Source: Heterocephalus glaber
Taxonomy: Eukaryota; Chordata; Mammalia; Rodentia; Bathyergidae
Length of the DNA stretch: 64,000 nucleotides
Reading direction: 5' to 3'
Assembly: GCF_000247695.1 (NCBI RefSeq)
Contig: NW_004624782.1
Location: 10,974,047-11,038,046, forward strand
Each line of letters begins with the position of its first letter. Position 1 is the first letter of the stretch. Positions 45,241-57,112 of the stretch are shown piece by piece. The translations under genes were made by a program, and so were the position numbers. The notes below the pieces were generated by a model, which did no database searches, was not told the origin of the DNA, and saw nothing but the letters and a program-made list of their open reading frames with translations.

Positions 45241-46535
45241 ACTCCTCATAGTCCAGCAGAGGAGGGCAATTTATAGATTAGTACAATAGTTTTAGTGTTG
45301 AGAGCTCTGAGAATAATGGGTGAGGTTCAGTGGACTCAGAGACAGTGAATTATTGTCAGAATAAAAGTTCACTACAACTGAGTCATTCAAAGGTTTGGGC
45401 CATGTCTTCACAACAGGCATAAGCATTCTATTTGTTCCTGAAAAGTTAGCTGGACTTTGATGCATGCACCTGGGTTTCTAGGTGGAAGAAACAGTCAGGC
45501 TTCATGGCTTTAATATTCAGAGCGTATGCATTTATTTTTTTAAGACATGCTAAATATTTCACGGCTAAAGCAAAATAACTGCTATAGAGAAAGGCAGTGG
45601 GAGGATCCCATGGAACTAGATTATGGAGGAACTTTACCGTCTGTCTAGAGAGTTTGAACTCTATCCTCAGGGCAATGGAGAGCCACTGAAGCATTTTATG
45701 AGAGGGTTGACATGCTCAGATTGGTGTTTTAGAAAGATCATTCCTGCTGAATGAATGGATGGCTAAGGCCTGGTGGCAGAGGACACCAATGGAGAGTAGC
45801 ACTGAAAGCCTAGGTAAGAAATAATGAGATCCTGAACTGAAGCAGAGGGACTATAAAGCGAAGCGAAGAGAGGATAAATTTGTAAGAGGTTTATGAGAAA
45901 AATGCCATAATTGTGAACTTGTGCATATGTGTAGAGAAAGACAGGAGAAAAAAGAGGCCAAAGAACAATTCTAGAATGACTCAGAAGCTAATTCGGACAC
46001 CTGGTAATGGTGCCCCACCTTACCTACCCAAGTAGGGACAAGGAAACCTGATTTGATAGCTGTACATAGCCTGCCCAAATACCAAAAGACCTTCAGCTTA
46101 AAAAGCATTGCAGAAACCTCTGATTATTCCCTTTCAATGTCCTTTGGATCCAAAGGCAAATTTCATCACCCAGGGGTCCACAGAAGGGGCTGGAAAGCAC
46201 AGCCAGGACATTTTCCTCTTTGATTCGTCAAGACAGATCTCTAGAACTAAGTGGCTGAGCTGTCCCTCCCGCTCCCCTCCTACAGCTGTCTGCTTCTCAG
46301 GGAAGTCGTGTTCTGCTGACTCCATCATTTTCGGATGTCCAGGATGAGGCAGAAGTTGCAACAGAGCCACATTCCCATTGCGGGGTCCTAGCATAGTGTT
46401 CCCACAAACACTAGTGGTGTCTGCTAGTGCTTATTGAACACTGTTGGGTTCCAGTCCCGCACTATGTACTGGAGACACAACAGTGCACAAAGGAAGCTAC
46501 CAGCTCCTGAGCTCATAAATCTACTCTTCTTTGTG
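45241..46535. other. Stretch without a supported gene
   Basis: About 45570-45760 resembles a common old repeat (TTTGAACTCTATCCTCAGGGCAATGGAGAGCC..TTTTAGAAAGATCATTCC). The paired frames at 46108 (+) and 46134 (-) mirror each other and have no domain. Confidence 0.45.
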
Positions 46536-46539
46536 TGAG

Positions 46540-46810
46540 TGTGGTTAATTCTATTTATTTTTTAATTGAGCACAGTTATCAGGTACTGTGTTATAATTCA
46601 ATATATGTATACAATACGTAATGATCAAATTACAGGAATTAGTATTTCCATCTGCTTAAACATTTATCATTTCTTATGTTGGGAACCTTTGAACTCTTCT
46701 GTTCTAGTTCTTTATGAAATACACAATAAATTTACGTAAACTATAGTCACCCCGTGTGCTGTAGAACATTAGTACTATTTTTCTTATCTAACCACATTTT
46801 GGTAGGACAA
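46540..46810 (-). repeat. Old L1-type remnant, probably antisense
   Basis: CAATATATGTATACAATACGTAATGATCAAATTACAGG, AACCTTTGAACTCTTCTGTTC and ACTATAGTCACCCCGTGTGCTGTAG resemble, from memory, an old L1 3' region. Orientation and name uncertain. Confidence 0.5.
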
Positions 46811-47163
46811 GTGGGAAAATGAGCATACATTTAATGTTTTTAAAAGTGTTTTTATTTTTAATAGTGAGTATCTGCAAAACATAATGATTACATTCATCAC
46901 GGGGAGTTGGTACGTGTACATAACACATCATAATTCTTTTTCATCCCCTACCTCTCCCCTCCCTGTCCCCTCCTTCCATCTCTTGGGATCTGGGGAGAAA
47001 AATGCTACTGATGACAACGTATAACAAAGACTGTAAGTGTTGAAGCAGGGACATGGGTCTCTGCCCTGATAAAGGAATTTCCCCTTCTCCTGAGGTCAGA
47101 GGAGGTGAGAGGGTGATGACTACACTGAAATCTAGCGGATGGCAAAGAATGTTTAAGTAAAGG

Positions 47164-47271
47164 TAAAAAGAAGAGGGAAGAGGGTTGGGGATTTAGCTCA
47201 GTGGTTCCATCACCTGCTCTGCAAGCGGAAGGACCTGAGTTCAATCCCTAAATAAAAAGAAGAGGGAAGAG
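47164..47271 (+). repeat. Young tRNA-like SINE with 19-bp target duplication
   Basis: Body GGTTGGGGATTTAGCTCAG to GAGTTCAATCCCTAAA. Flanked by TAAAAAGAAGAGGGAAGAG at 47164-47182 and 47253-47271. The 3' end lost the GGTACC found in sister copies. Confidence 0.95.
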
Positions 47272-47464
47272 ATGCCCAAGCTTACCCTTCTTTCCCAGTT
47301 ATCTGAGAAATCTTAAAATATTGCTCTTATTAGAGGAAAGTCATTCAAGGAGCTAGGCAGCCCTTCTCTGCCTGCAGTTTGGGGGAGACCTTTCGCCCTG
47401 GCCCATCAGGCCTCTCCTGCATACCAGAACCTAGCTGGGAGACAGAAGTTAGGGGCCCTGGACT

Positions 47465-47700
47465 TGGTGGCTGGCAGATTCGGGTTGAACACTGGATCCT
47501 TCTCCTGCTAGCTGTCTGACCTTAGGCAAGTTCTACATCTTTCTGGGCCTCAAACGCTTCAGGTGGCAAATTCAAACTAAATCACCCTATTTCCTAGCCT
47601 TTTGCAAGGAACTAATGAGAAAACAAACCAGAGGACCCAACAAGGTGCCCGACAGTACTAAGTTCTCCACAGCTGATGGCTGCTATTGACATGGACCTTT
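47465..47700 (+). repeat. MIR SINE
   Basis: GGTGGCTGGCAGATTCGGGTTGAACACTGG, TGTCTGACCTTAGGCAAGTTC, TTTCTGGGCCTCAAAC and AAGGTGCCCGACAGTACTAAG follow the MIR consensus. Confidence 0.75.
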
Positions 47701-48019
47701 GATTTGGCCCCAGGTTATCACTAAAGGTCATCATCCCTTACAATCAATTCACTAAAACCAAGCTGGGAGAAATTTCATTCACTGAATGATTTGCCATTGT
47801 TTCTTGGTGTACAAAGCAAAAACATTGTAACTGGTATGAAATGGAAATTAACACAATTGTCCTAAATCTCACATGCTTCCCCTGTTCACAGTGAAATGAC
47901 TCCAGAGAGTCTTAAGACATTCATTAGCTTCTCTTCTTCACTTCCATCAGTAATCCATCCCTCCAATATGGCGCCTGCTTCAGCAATCCACTGGGTGGCT
48001 TTCTGCGGTCACTGATGAC

Positions 48020-49125
48020 CCAGACAGGCTAGGTCTTTTCCAGTCCTGACCATACTGCTTGCTAACTGATTTGGAATTATCAACCACTTCCACTTTTTGG
48101 GAAACTTTTCTTCCCTTGGTTTATTTTTCAACTCACTCTCCACCATATTTGTCTGACTCCTGGTTTTCAGAATCTTTAATTGTAGTTGTTCAGGGTGTGA
48201 TACCAGATCTTTCTCTTCGCATTGTCCTCCTTCTCCCTCTTGGCAGTGACAGTAACATTCACATTCGTAGCTTTGTCTTTTATTTGTTGATAATTCCAAG
48301 GTTTATAATTCTAGCCCAGATCTTTCTTCTGAGATTTTTTTCTCCTGCTTTGAATTGACTGCTTGAGATGACGGCTTAGAGATCTCACAGTCCACTAAGA
48401 CAGCCAAGGCAGAACTCCTGATTTTAGGTTCTCCACACCTCCATTTCCCCAACTGATCTCCCCCAGGTTCTGAGTCCCAGTATCCCTTCCACCAGGTACT
48501 CCCAAATAAGCCCTAGGACTAATCTTCCACCTGACCCCTCTCCATCCACCACCTTCCAAACAGCAACACATATTTCAGATTCTCCTTCCAAACTTGTTCT
48601 CAGATACTTCCTTTCTTTACAAAGAGCTTTGCAGAACTGCTAATTAGGTCATATCACTCCTCTAAGAGTCCTTAGTTCTTTTAGGATTAGGACTCAAATC
48701 CTTAGCACCATTTGTGTAATCATACCAAAGCTTTCCCTGCAGCCTTATGTCATACCATTTTCACTGTGCTTCCAGATCTGTCCCCTGCTTACCTTATCTC
48801 AGTTCATGGACAGTATTGGGGCCCTGTTGCCTTACTGCCAAGGTGTAGGGCTCTCCCTGAACCTCAAACCCTCCTGTTTGTCTAGTTCTTCACCTTTCAT
48901 TTATTGGGGTAAATGTCATTTTCTTAGCCTGTATGAATCTCCTCATTATGAATATATAATCTGCTTTACCAACTTTACCAACTTTACCAACATTTCCTTA
49001 TAAACAAGGAAATGAATGAAGAATAAGTTAAAATCTATATGTTCTATAAATACTGCATCTTCAGTGTGTTAGGTAGTGCCTGGTACACTGTAGGCACTTA
49101 ATAAAGACTTTTTGAATAGATAGAT
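48020..49125 (+). repeat. Long L2 LINE remnant
   Basis: The longest L2 in the window. In order: TTGATAATTCCAAGGTTTATAATTCTAGCCCAGATC, ACAGCCAAGGCAGAACTCCTGATTTTAGG, GCTAATTAGGTCATATCACTCC, GACAGTATTGGGGCCCTGTTGCC and TAGTGCCTGGTACACTGTAGGCACTTAATAAAG. CTTTACCAA is repeated three to four times near 48963-48990. Frames across it are dead LINE coding DNA. Confidence 0.85.
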
Positions 49126-49148
49126 AAATAAGTAACCACGTTTGTCTT

Positions 49149-49220
49149 ACAATATTGTTTATGAAGGTAGTTTCCATAGTGTAGTGGTTATCACATTTGC
49201 CTAACAATATTGTTTATGAA
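49149..49220 (+). mobile_element. Retroposed 5' half of tRNA-Val with 17-bp target duplication
   Basis: The direct repeat ACAATATTGTTTATGAA occurs at 49149-49165 and 49204-49220. Between them, 49170-49203 is GTTTCCATAGTGTAGTGG and TTATCACATTTGCCTA, which with the shared ACA equals tRNA-Val positions 1 to about 37, ending at the anticodon. It differs from tRNA-Val as I recall it at three sites, each a CpG turned to CpA or TpG. No poly(A) tail; four extra bases (GGTA) precede it. Confidence 0.88.
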
Positions 49221-49715
49221 AATGATATAAAACAAATAAGTCAAAATGCCATGCAAACTGTAAAGAGTTGCGCTCATTTAGTCTCAAGCAGACAGCTGCA
49301 GCTCCACAGCAACCAACTATGTAGTGTGAGCTGCCGGGAGCAGGGCTGTCAATGTGATAAAAAATGACAAACCGGATCTGACAACTGTTTAATGATGTGC
49401 AGAAGCTGGGTTGTGGCATGTGGGAATCGGGTTCCACCGTCTAATTTCATACAGTTTGCTCAGCAATAGCCAGTAGCCCAGGACCTCTGATCCCTCCCAT
49501 CGGGTTCTTCTTGGGTTAACCTGCTGTGTCCTAAAGATAGGTCAAGGAAGATTTTCCTGATTGGCCCCCTCCAGTCTAGAAGTTACAGCTTTTCCCTGTG
49601 CTCCTGTGATACTCTGTATCTTCCTTTACTAGTGCGTATATCAAACTAAATCTCCACTGTGTATTTACATTTGTATCAGTTTTCTCCGGCTGATAATTAC
49701 AAAAGCTCCACTATG
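49221..49715. other. Stretch without a supported gene
   Basis: Unassigned sequence; no exon or clear repeat. Confidence 0.4.
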
Positions 49716-49717
49716 AA

Positions 49718-49940
49718 GACCTAAATATCTGCCATGTACTCTGCTAAATGCTTTACTCCATTTTAATTAATCTTTGGAACAATCATGTAGATGCAGATAT
49801 GCCTGTTTGCAGATGTGGAAACTGAGGCGTAGGGATGTTTGGTGCCTTGCTCAAGAGTTTACATAGCAGCAAATGTAGAAACCTGGAATTCAAATACAGA
49901 GAGAACATCTGATTCAATAGTACATTGGCAAATGTGAACA
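49718..49940 (+). repeat. MIR SINE
   Basis: AAATATCTGCCATGTACTCTGC, TTTGCAGATGTGGAAACTGAGGCG and GAGTTTACATAGCAGCAAATGTAG are MIR text. Confidence 0.8.
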
Positions 49941-50084
49941 ATGGGCTCTCTAGGAAACAAAAACACTTCTCATTTACAAAGAAGTTTGCCCATTTCTTTA
50001 TTGTAAACATTCCCCTCATAGCTGATTTCAAGTAGCAAACCACTAATCTGACAAGAAATTACATTCTCTTAGTCATTATCTTAA

Positions 50085-50290
50085 AGCAGTTTGCAGATAT
50101 ACAGTAGTACCACCAGCATCACCTTTGAACATGTTAGAACTGCAAATTCCCAGGGCTCACAGCCCACCAGACATCTCCTTTATGGCAAAATTCAGAGTTC
50201 AGCTAGCAGTCTTGTGTTTTAGGAAGCCCTCTAAGTGATCCTGAGGCTGGATCAGCCTTGTATGGCAAAGGACTGATACTACACTGGCAT
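50085..50290 (+). mobile_element. MER5-type hAT remnant
   Basis: ACCAGCATCACCTTTGAACATGTTAGAACTGCAAATTCCCAGG, GTCTTGTGTTTTAGGAAGCCCTC and TAAGTGATCCTGAGGC match MER5 from memory. Confidence 0.8.
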
Positions 50291-50629
50291 AACTAAGTAT
50301 TTGTTGAGCTCAGTGGAACTGAATGGACATTACTAAGCGAACATTAGCTCTGGAGCCCAGCAGAATGCCAGAAGTCTTAATTCTACCTTCAGAGAACAAG
50401 ATGAAGTTGGAAAAGACCTTTGGGTGGGGCTGATATTTCCTTTAAAGCCCTCTGAAGATATTTCCCTTTGTATCTTAGCTCAACATCCTCCTCAGCTTCC
50501 TGGGAACCCCAATTTGAAAGTGTGTTTTGAATGACTGAGACAAACATTTTCTTCACATCATTGCTGTTAGAGATGAGATTTTGAGAACCTGGGTTCTATC
50601 TTGGATGTTTTTGTCTAATCCAAGATCCA

Positions 50630-51910
50630 AAAGAGTTTCCCCCTAAGTTTTGTTTGAAAAGTTTAATAGTTTCATCTTTTACATTTCAGTCTTCGATCTA
50701 TCTGAAATTATTTTTATATATGGCATTAGTAGGGCCAATGTTGATTTATTCCATAGAGATGCCCACTACTCACCATCATTTCTGGAAAAGACTATCACTT
50801 CCTGATTGAATTGCATTTACACATTGTTAGAAATGCAGTTGACCATTATCTGTAGGTCTGTTTTGGGATTTCCTGTTTGTCTTTTTGGTCTATATGTCTG
50901 ATATTTTGCCAGTAGTACATTGTCTTGATTGTCATATATTTATAGCAAATCTTTAAAATAAGGGATCCTCCAAATATTTTTATAAAATTGCTTTAAACAT
51001 TTTGATTCCTTCACTTTTATAAACATAAATTTTAGAAACAGCTTGACACTTTCTACAAAATGGCTTCATGAGATTTTAATTGGATTTTGGAAACTATTAT
51101 TTTGGGGAAGAAATGAAATTTTATCAATTTTGAGAAGAACTCATGAACATAGTACATCTTTTTATTTATTTAGATTGTCTTTAAATTCCCTTATCAATTT
51201 CATACAAATTTCAGGGAAGAATTCTTGACAATTTCATTTCAGAATATTTTAAAACTTTTTGCACTAATACACATGCAACTGTTGTTTTAATTTTATTGTT
51301 TAATTATTTCTTCTAGCATCCAAAAGTACAACTGACTTTTGTATATAAAAGTTATCCTGCAACCTTGATAAATTTATTTTTTTAGTTTAGTAAAAAATAC
51401 TGTTTTATAGATTCCTTAGAATTTTCTATAGTTGACAAATGAGATTGTTTTACTTCTTTCCTGGTAGTACAATCTTGCCTATACATTTTTTTTGTCTTAT
51501 TAACCTGGCTCAGGTGTAATACTGAATAGAAATGATTTGAGCAGATATCCGCTGTTCTTTTTCTTAAAAGCACTCAATATTGAAAAATTATGCAAATTTT
51601 AAAATGTTAAAATTTAAAAATTTTAAAATGTTAAACCAATCATGTGTTCTTGGAATAAGCATGTGTTCTTTACTGAGTTATGCAGCATTATTCTTTAGAT
51701 ATATGTTGGATTAACTTGTTAATATTTTCTGTGAATTTTTGTGTCTATTGGCATGCTAAAGATTGGTCTACAATTTTATTTTACTGTAATATTTTTGTCA
51801 GGTTGTGGTATTAGAGTAATTCTGGCTTTGTATATAATGTATTATTTTCTTCTGAAAGAATTTGTGTAAGCTGGATGTTATTTCCTCTTTTAGCTTATAT
51901 TTTAAGATGG
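50630..51910 (-). repeat. Ancient L1 ORF2 region, antisense
   Basis: In inverted L1 order: TTTTTGGTCTATATGTCTGAT..GTACATTGTCTTGATTGTC, ACAGCTTGACACTTTCTACAAAATGGC, GTATATAAAAGTTATCCTGCAACCTTGATAAATT, GATTCCTTAGAATTTTCTATAG, AAACCAATCATGTGTTCTTGG and TGTCAGGTTGTGGTATTAGAGTAATTCTGGC. Many stops; old and dead. Much older than the copy at 26458. Confidence 0.85.
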
Positions 51911-52435
51911 TACTTCTGTCCTTTGTGCCTAAAATAGACTCTAAGGGTCAATGACAGAAGCAGGGAGAAGTATTATGAACTTAATAAAATAATACAGAAA
52001 AGAGGCGGTGATTGTCAATTCCAGAATGGTAGGCAAATTCCGGATATAGATTGAAGTAAACCAAACAGGAAGAAAGAAACCAGGAGGATGGTTGCCCTCG
52101 CATGAGATGGGGAAAGCTGTGGTAGGAATAGGATTTGGTCAAGAATTTAGTTTGTTCATGGTAAATTTTAGTTACCTTTTAGACATCCTAGCAGAAATGC
52201 TAAAGGAGTGGCCTAATTTATGAACCTGAAGATTATGAATGAATTTCTGGTTGAAGGTACAGAATTGCGAGTCCATAGAAAAAGTGATGAAATACCAGAG
52301 GAGTATAAAAAGAGAAGATAAGAGATCCAAGGACTGAGCCATTGAAATTCCAGTATCAATAGTTGAGGGAGAGAAGAAGTGCCAAATAAACTGAAAAGAA
52401 GAATCCACTGAGAAGAGAAAAGCCAGGGAAGCCCA
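51911..52435. other. Stretch without a supported gene
   Basis: Unassigned; minus-strand frames at 52172-52506 are unremarkable low-complexity hydrophobic text. Confidence 0.4.
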
Positions 52436-52439
52436 ATGA

Positions 52440-52690
52440 GGACATCATTCATCATGGGGAGAAGGAATGAACAATGATGCTGCTTATCATGAGACCAAGA
52501 GTTCAACCCAGGATTGGGGACTTGAAAGTCACTACTGATTTAGAAAAAGAGATGGCGGGGGACAAAAATGATTCAGATGTGATATGTACTGTATGTGTAC
52601 CAATTGCCCAAGATGAATGTAATTGCTATGTATTGCAAACATATACTAATGAAGCATTTTATAAAGATGAATCAATTATAGAAGACAAGA
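52440..52690 (+). repeat. L1 3'-end remnant
   Basis: GATTCAGATGTGATATGTACTGTATGTGTACCAATTGCCCAAGATGAATGTAATTGC and AACATATACTAATGAAGC parallel the remnant at 41960-42075, so both come from the same L1 tail type. Confidence 0.55.
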
Positions 52691-53760
52691 TATTATGGAG
52701 CAAGTTTAAGAGAGAAAGAGAGATGGAAAATGTCAAAACCATATTTTGTGGCCAAAGAAATAGGACAGACAGAGCTGGCAGGAGAAGTGGCATTAAGACA
52801 CATTTTTGTTTAGTTGTTCTTTTTAAAAAATGAGACACATAACAACACACACAGTTGTAAACATTATTTTCCTACCCTTTCTTTGAATAACCATCATGAT
52901 GTGTTTTCTGCCATTTTCTATGACAGCCCCTTCCTCCTCCAGCAGGTTGGGAATGAGACATTTTTAAGATTCACTGTTAACAATGTATGGCTCCTGAATT
53001 TTTCTGGCTGGAATTCAGAAAACATTTAGCTGAAGTTGCCTCCGCTCTGTCCCAAAATCTTGCATTGCAATAGAAGCATTCCTCCACTTTTTGCAGTTGA
53101 GTTGGCTCATTAGCACTCACTGTACTTCAGTTTTGAGTACAGGTATCATTTCCCTAGAAAAGACCTCTTACCACTCCCAGTAGTCTAACCCAGGTCACTT
53201 GTTCCAATGCCTCCTGGTACTGCACACCTGTTCTTCAAAGAATACGTCAATTCAATGTTATGCTAGTATTATAAATTAGTTAACTGGGAGCTTCATGTTG
53301 GTACTCCCTTTCCATGGCCCCAGGACCCTGAAGTTTATGCAGTAACCTTTTCCTGTCTTCTTCCTAGTAAGTGCTGGACCCGTTAGGGAAACAAAGAAGA
53401 CTAAGATGTAGAACTTGCCCATGAGGCATTCATGGTTTAATGAAAGAGAGAAACATGCAAAAATATAATTACTGAACGATGTGGTATAATACCTAGGGAG
53501 CCCAGGGGTGTCCAGATGTGACTACCAAGGACAGAAGTAAGGTGGTTTATTTATCTTATCAAAACTATAGGTGAATTTAGATAAAAAGTATAAGATAATA
53601 GGGCAGTATCATAATAAGAAACAAAAATAATTTGTTGGACATTTTTCCTCATTATTCCTCCACTTTTAACCATTCATTTTCTTAATTTTTCTTGGTGATT
53701 AGCTTTTCATTTTAAAATAACACTCTAACTCTGTTCCCTTCTGATTTATTAAATTGAACA
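52691..53760. other. Stretch without a supported gene
   Basis: About 53370-53520 is an old dispersed-repeat module (CATGAGGCATTCATGGTTTAATG..ATTACTGAACGATGTGGTATAATACC). Nothing else recognised. Confidence 0.4.
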
Positions 53761-53761
53761 T

Positions 53762-54132
53762 TGTTGCAGTTTGGATCTAGAATGTTCCCCAGAAGTCTCG
53801 CCAGTTTGGAAAGTGACTGGGTCAGGGGAGCACAGTGGACTCATCCCTCCCAGGAGCTGAATGTGCTGTCAGGATGCTGGGCCCGGTGGAGGGGTCATTG
53901 CGGTGGGTGTGACCTGGAGGAGTGTGTTCCTGTCCCAGCTCCTCCTCCGTTTCTCTGCTTCTTGGCTGCTGTGAGTTGAGCACCTTTCCACCACCACGCT
54001 GCTTCTGCATCAGAGGCATGGCCAGTTAGTTGTCTGTGGACTGAAACTGTGAGCCAAAAGAGACTTCTCCTCTTTTCGGTTATGGGCGTCTGGTGTTTTG
54101 CCCCAGTAATAAGAAAGGGGCTAATACACACC
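53762..54132 (+). mobile_element. MaLR-type solo LTR
   Basis: TTGTTGCAGTTTGGATCTAGAATGTTCCCC start, GTGGACTGAAACTGTGAGCC, TTATGGGCGTCTGGTGTTTTGCC and an end in AAAGGGGCTAATACACACC. The usual AATAAA is changed (CCAAAAGAGAC). Confidence 0.8.
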
Positions 54133-55230
54133 TTGTTACTGACTTCCTGTTTGGATAAGGCTGACTTTGTGCTCTTGTGTTATCCTCCACACAAACTTTC
54201 TGTCCCCTTTCTTTTCTCCCAATATGGGCCTATCACCCCCTTTTGGTAGTTCTACCAATCTCCATTGCTCATGCAAACAGTGTACTTAAACTCTTAGCTC
54301 TGTAAGGCATGAAGGGGTTGTTATTTGTGTGAACTTGGAACTGAAGCAGTAGTTTTCAGGAGGACAAAGAATAGAGGGAATAAGAGTGGATATTCCAGGT
54401 AGATGATGAGTTAGGTGAAGTAGTTCAGGGGAGGAGAGGAGCATATTGGAACCAAAATGTGTGTGGTATCCACAAATATATGGAACTTAAATATAATTGC
54501 AATTGTTTTGTGAATTATACAAGGCCCTATGTGTGGACAGAGTAGATTTAGGGAAATAATTAAGAGTAGGTTCAGCCAAATCAACCCTAGACTTGTCACA
54601 AAAGCAACTCCTCCCTCACAGCTCATTAGTAAATCCAGAAGATCAGAGCACTTACCATCGAAAAGTGTTTTCCCAGTCTGATGTGAAATATTTGAAAAGA
54701 TTACAGCCTTTTAAGCTTATTTTATATTTTAGAATCTAGAGAGAAAGAGGTATTTTTCAATTAAGACTTGTCTGATATAAATTTGTAAATGGAAAGGCTA
54801 CATGAAAAAATACATATAATTTACCAATCATCAGTCTGTGAATTTAATTATAAGAACATCATATTGCTAAAGCGGAAACTTTCCTCTTGTGTAAGTTGCT
54901 GCATATCAGATTAAATTCTAACTAGTATATCAGAGCATTTGCTAAGAATGTGTCAGTATCCTTGGAACTTACGATGTTATTTATGCAAGAAGTTGGCAAC
55001 AAAATCCTGTGAGGAAATCCACTGCAATACAGGTGCACCCATCCCCTGGCCATAGCTGGGCACTGACCCATGGCTTTATAGGATGCAGGCAGCACAGCAG
55101 GTGGTGGTAAGTGTGTGAGTGAGTGAAGCTTCACCTGTCTCTACAGGTGGTCCCCATCACTTCCATTACTGGTTCACCTCTGCTTCCTGTCAGATCAGCC
55201 ACAGTGTTAGATTTTCATAGCAGCTCTGTT
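54133..55230. other. Stretch without a supported gene
   Basis: Unassigned AT-rich sequence; no exon. Confidence 0.4.
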
Positions 55231-55234
55231 ATGG

Positions 55235-55685
55235 CTGTGTCTAGATCTCCTCCCAAAGCCTCATGCACTCATAGGCAGGGCATTTCAGAGGTGGCCGGAT
55301 CTAGGGTGTGTGACACTGGGATTAAGTGTGTGTTTCTGAGATTAAAGGTGTTTGATTACTAAATTGGTCCACTGACTGGTTTGGCACAGTTCTGGGTGTG
55401 GATAATGGGAAGGCTCATCCTGGGTGTGGGTGGCACCAACCAAAGATCAGGTAACCTGGAAGGGATAAGAGGGAGAGGCAGGCTGCTGCTACTGCTTCCT
55501 TACTTCACTGGTTTGCTGTCTTCTGCCCTTTATGAACTGTTTCTCCTCTGCGATGCCCCTCTGCCATGCCACGCTGCTTTGGATCCAGTCGCCTACGGGG
55601 TGAAACCTCTCCAAACTATGAGCCCAAATAAACTTTTCCTCCTTCAACTTTGTCTCAGCAATGAGAAAAGTAACTCACACAAGTT
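55235..55685 (+). mobile_element. MaLR-type solo LTR, copy A of a pair
   Basis: GCTGTGTCTAGATCTCCTCCC, GGTGTGTGACACTGGGATTAAG, CTAAATTGGTCCACTGACTGG, GGTGTGGGTGGCACCAACC, CTGTTTCTCCTCTGCGATGCC and AATAAA at 55627-55632, then AAAGTAACTCACACA. Its body parallels the copy at 59767. The 149-codon frame at 55381 is a chance frame through this LTR. Confidence 0.85.
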
Positions 55686-56329
55686 TAAACTATACTTTGA
55701 ACTGTACATGCAAGGGATCTCAGTTGCATGCTCCTGTGACTATCCCCTGCCCATCCGTGGAAAAATTGTCTTCCATGAAACTGGCCCCTGGAGCATCTTT
55801 TTTCTCACAACAGTAATTTGTTCAGAATGATGGGGACATACTGAAAGGATACAGGAGCCACCTTGGAAACTCTAGCAAGGTGGTATTCATAAATGCATCA
55901 AGAGAGAATGTGAGGAAGCCACTAAGTCAGGGCAGGAGGTGACTGTGTCTGTCTGGAGGAGTGGAGAGGGTTAGGGATTTAGGGGTAGGTAGAACAGGCT
56001 GAGTATTAGGACTAGGTACGTATGGGAGAAGAAGAAAAAGAAAAGAAAAGAAAGAGTGTGCCTTGAGAGTGGGTGGAGACTTTTCTGAGCTGAAATGCCT
56101 TAACAGACCTGGCAGATCCCTCTGCATCGGTGGCAATCTGGCTCTGCCTTTTCCAGAAGGGGACAACCAGACCTGAACGCACTGCTCCATGCTGGGAGTA
56201 AAGTCTGAATCTTAGAGACTCAGCATCTTATTTTTTCCCCATTTATCAGACAATTAAATTCTGTTGATCATTGCAATACCATCCCCAAGAGCAAATACAT
56301 CCACAACTTCTGCATCTCCAGTATCACTC

Positions 56330-56600
56330 TTTTAATCAATATTGTCATGTTTTCTTGTTCAGATTCTATAACTTCCTTGTATCTTAATTTTATCTCTCCT
56401 GAAATCCATCTCACCCTGGACAGTGATGCAACTAAGATGCTGAGTTGTTTCTCTTACCTTAGAAAGATCTCCATTTCTAATAGAATTACATCTAAACTTC
56501 CCTTACCTTGGCATAGAAAGACTTCAACCACATGGTGTCTCCTAACTTCTCAGTGTTATTTCTTGTTACTTCTACTCACCATGTCAGTTAGACACAGTAT
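56330..56600 (+). repeat. Probable L2 fragment
   Basis: Weak L2-type resemblance (CTTAGAAAGATCTCCATTTC, CTTCCCTTACCTTGGCATAG). Low confidence. Confidence 0.35.
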
Positions 56601-56718
56601 ATATAAACATAGGGCTAGAATCCCAACTCTGTCACGTAATCACTGTGCTCCTTTATAGAAGTTATTTTTTAAAGTTGGGGAATATATACCTTCATTTAGA
56701 AAATGGTAATATTTGCAT

Positions 56719-56870
56719 AGGGCATGGTGGTGCATGCCTGTAATCCCAGAAAGAAACTGTCTCAAGATTTAAAAGGTGGGAGTGGTGGCTGGGGATGTAG
56801 CTCAGTGTTCAATCTCTAATAATCTATTCAGAGCCAAGAGAGAGAGAAAGGGGGGGGGGAGGGAGAGAAT
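56719..56870 (+). repeat. B1-dID composite SINE, internally deleted, with G/A-rich tail
   Basis: GGGCATGGTGGTGCATGCCTGTAATCCCAG jumps directly to AAAGAAACTGTCTCAAG, so most of B1 is deleted, then dID GGCTGGGGATGTAGCTCAGTG and TTCAATCTCTAATAATC, then a GA/G-rich run at about 56838-56869. Confidence 0.8.
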
Positions 56871-56999
56871 GGTAATGGTACCATGTTTATGTCTCTCATA
56901 TGAGAATTAATTGAAGTGATGGTGATATAGGCCTTATTACATTGCTTGGCACATAACAATTACCATAATCAAGCTATCTGGAACTTCTCAGTGCTCCCA

Positions 57000-57112
57000 T
57001 ATATCGACCCACTGATGCTCTTTTTTCCTCTATGTCTTTGCAAAAGTTTATATCCAACAGATCCCACTCATCTTAAAGGTTCTAGTCAAATATCACGTTC
57101 TTTGAGAAGATC
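57000..57112 (+). repeat. L2 3' fragment
   Basis: TTAAAGGTTCTAGTCAAATATCACGTTCTTTGAGAAG is L2 text, cut off by the MaLR LTR that follows. Confidence 0.5.

Noticed and set aside
48059..48358. A 99-codon hydrophobic frame
   Set aside because: Lies within L2 LINE DNA; chance frame in pyrimidine-rich sequence.
49170..49206. A functional tRNA-Val gene
   Set aside because: Only the 5' half is present; the anticodon-stem 3' side, T-arm with B-box and acceptor 3' strand are missing.
55381..55830. A 149-codon open frame
   Set aside because: It lies largely inside the MaLR LTR at 55235-55685, which is non-coding.
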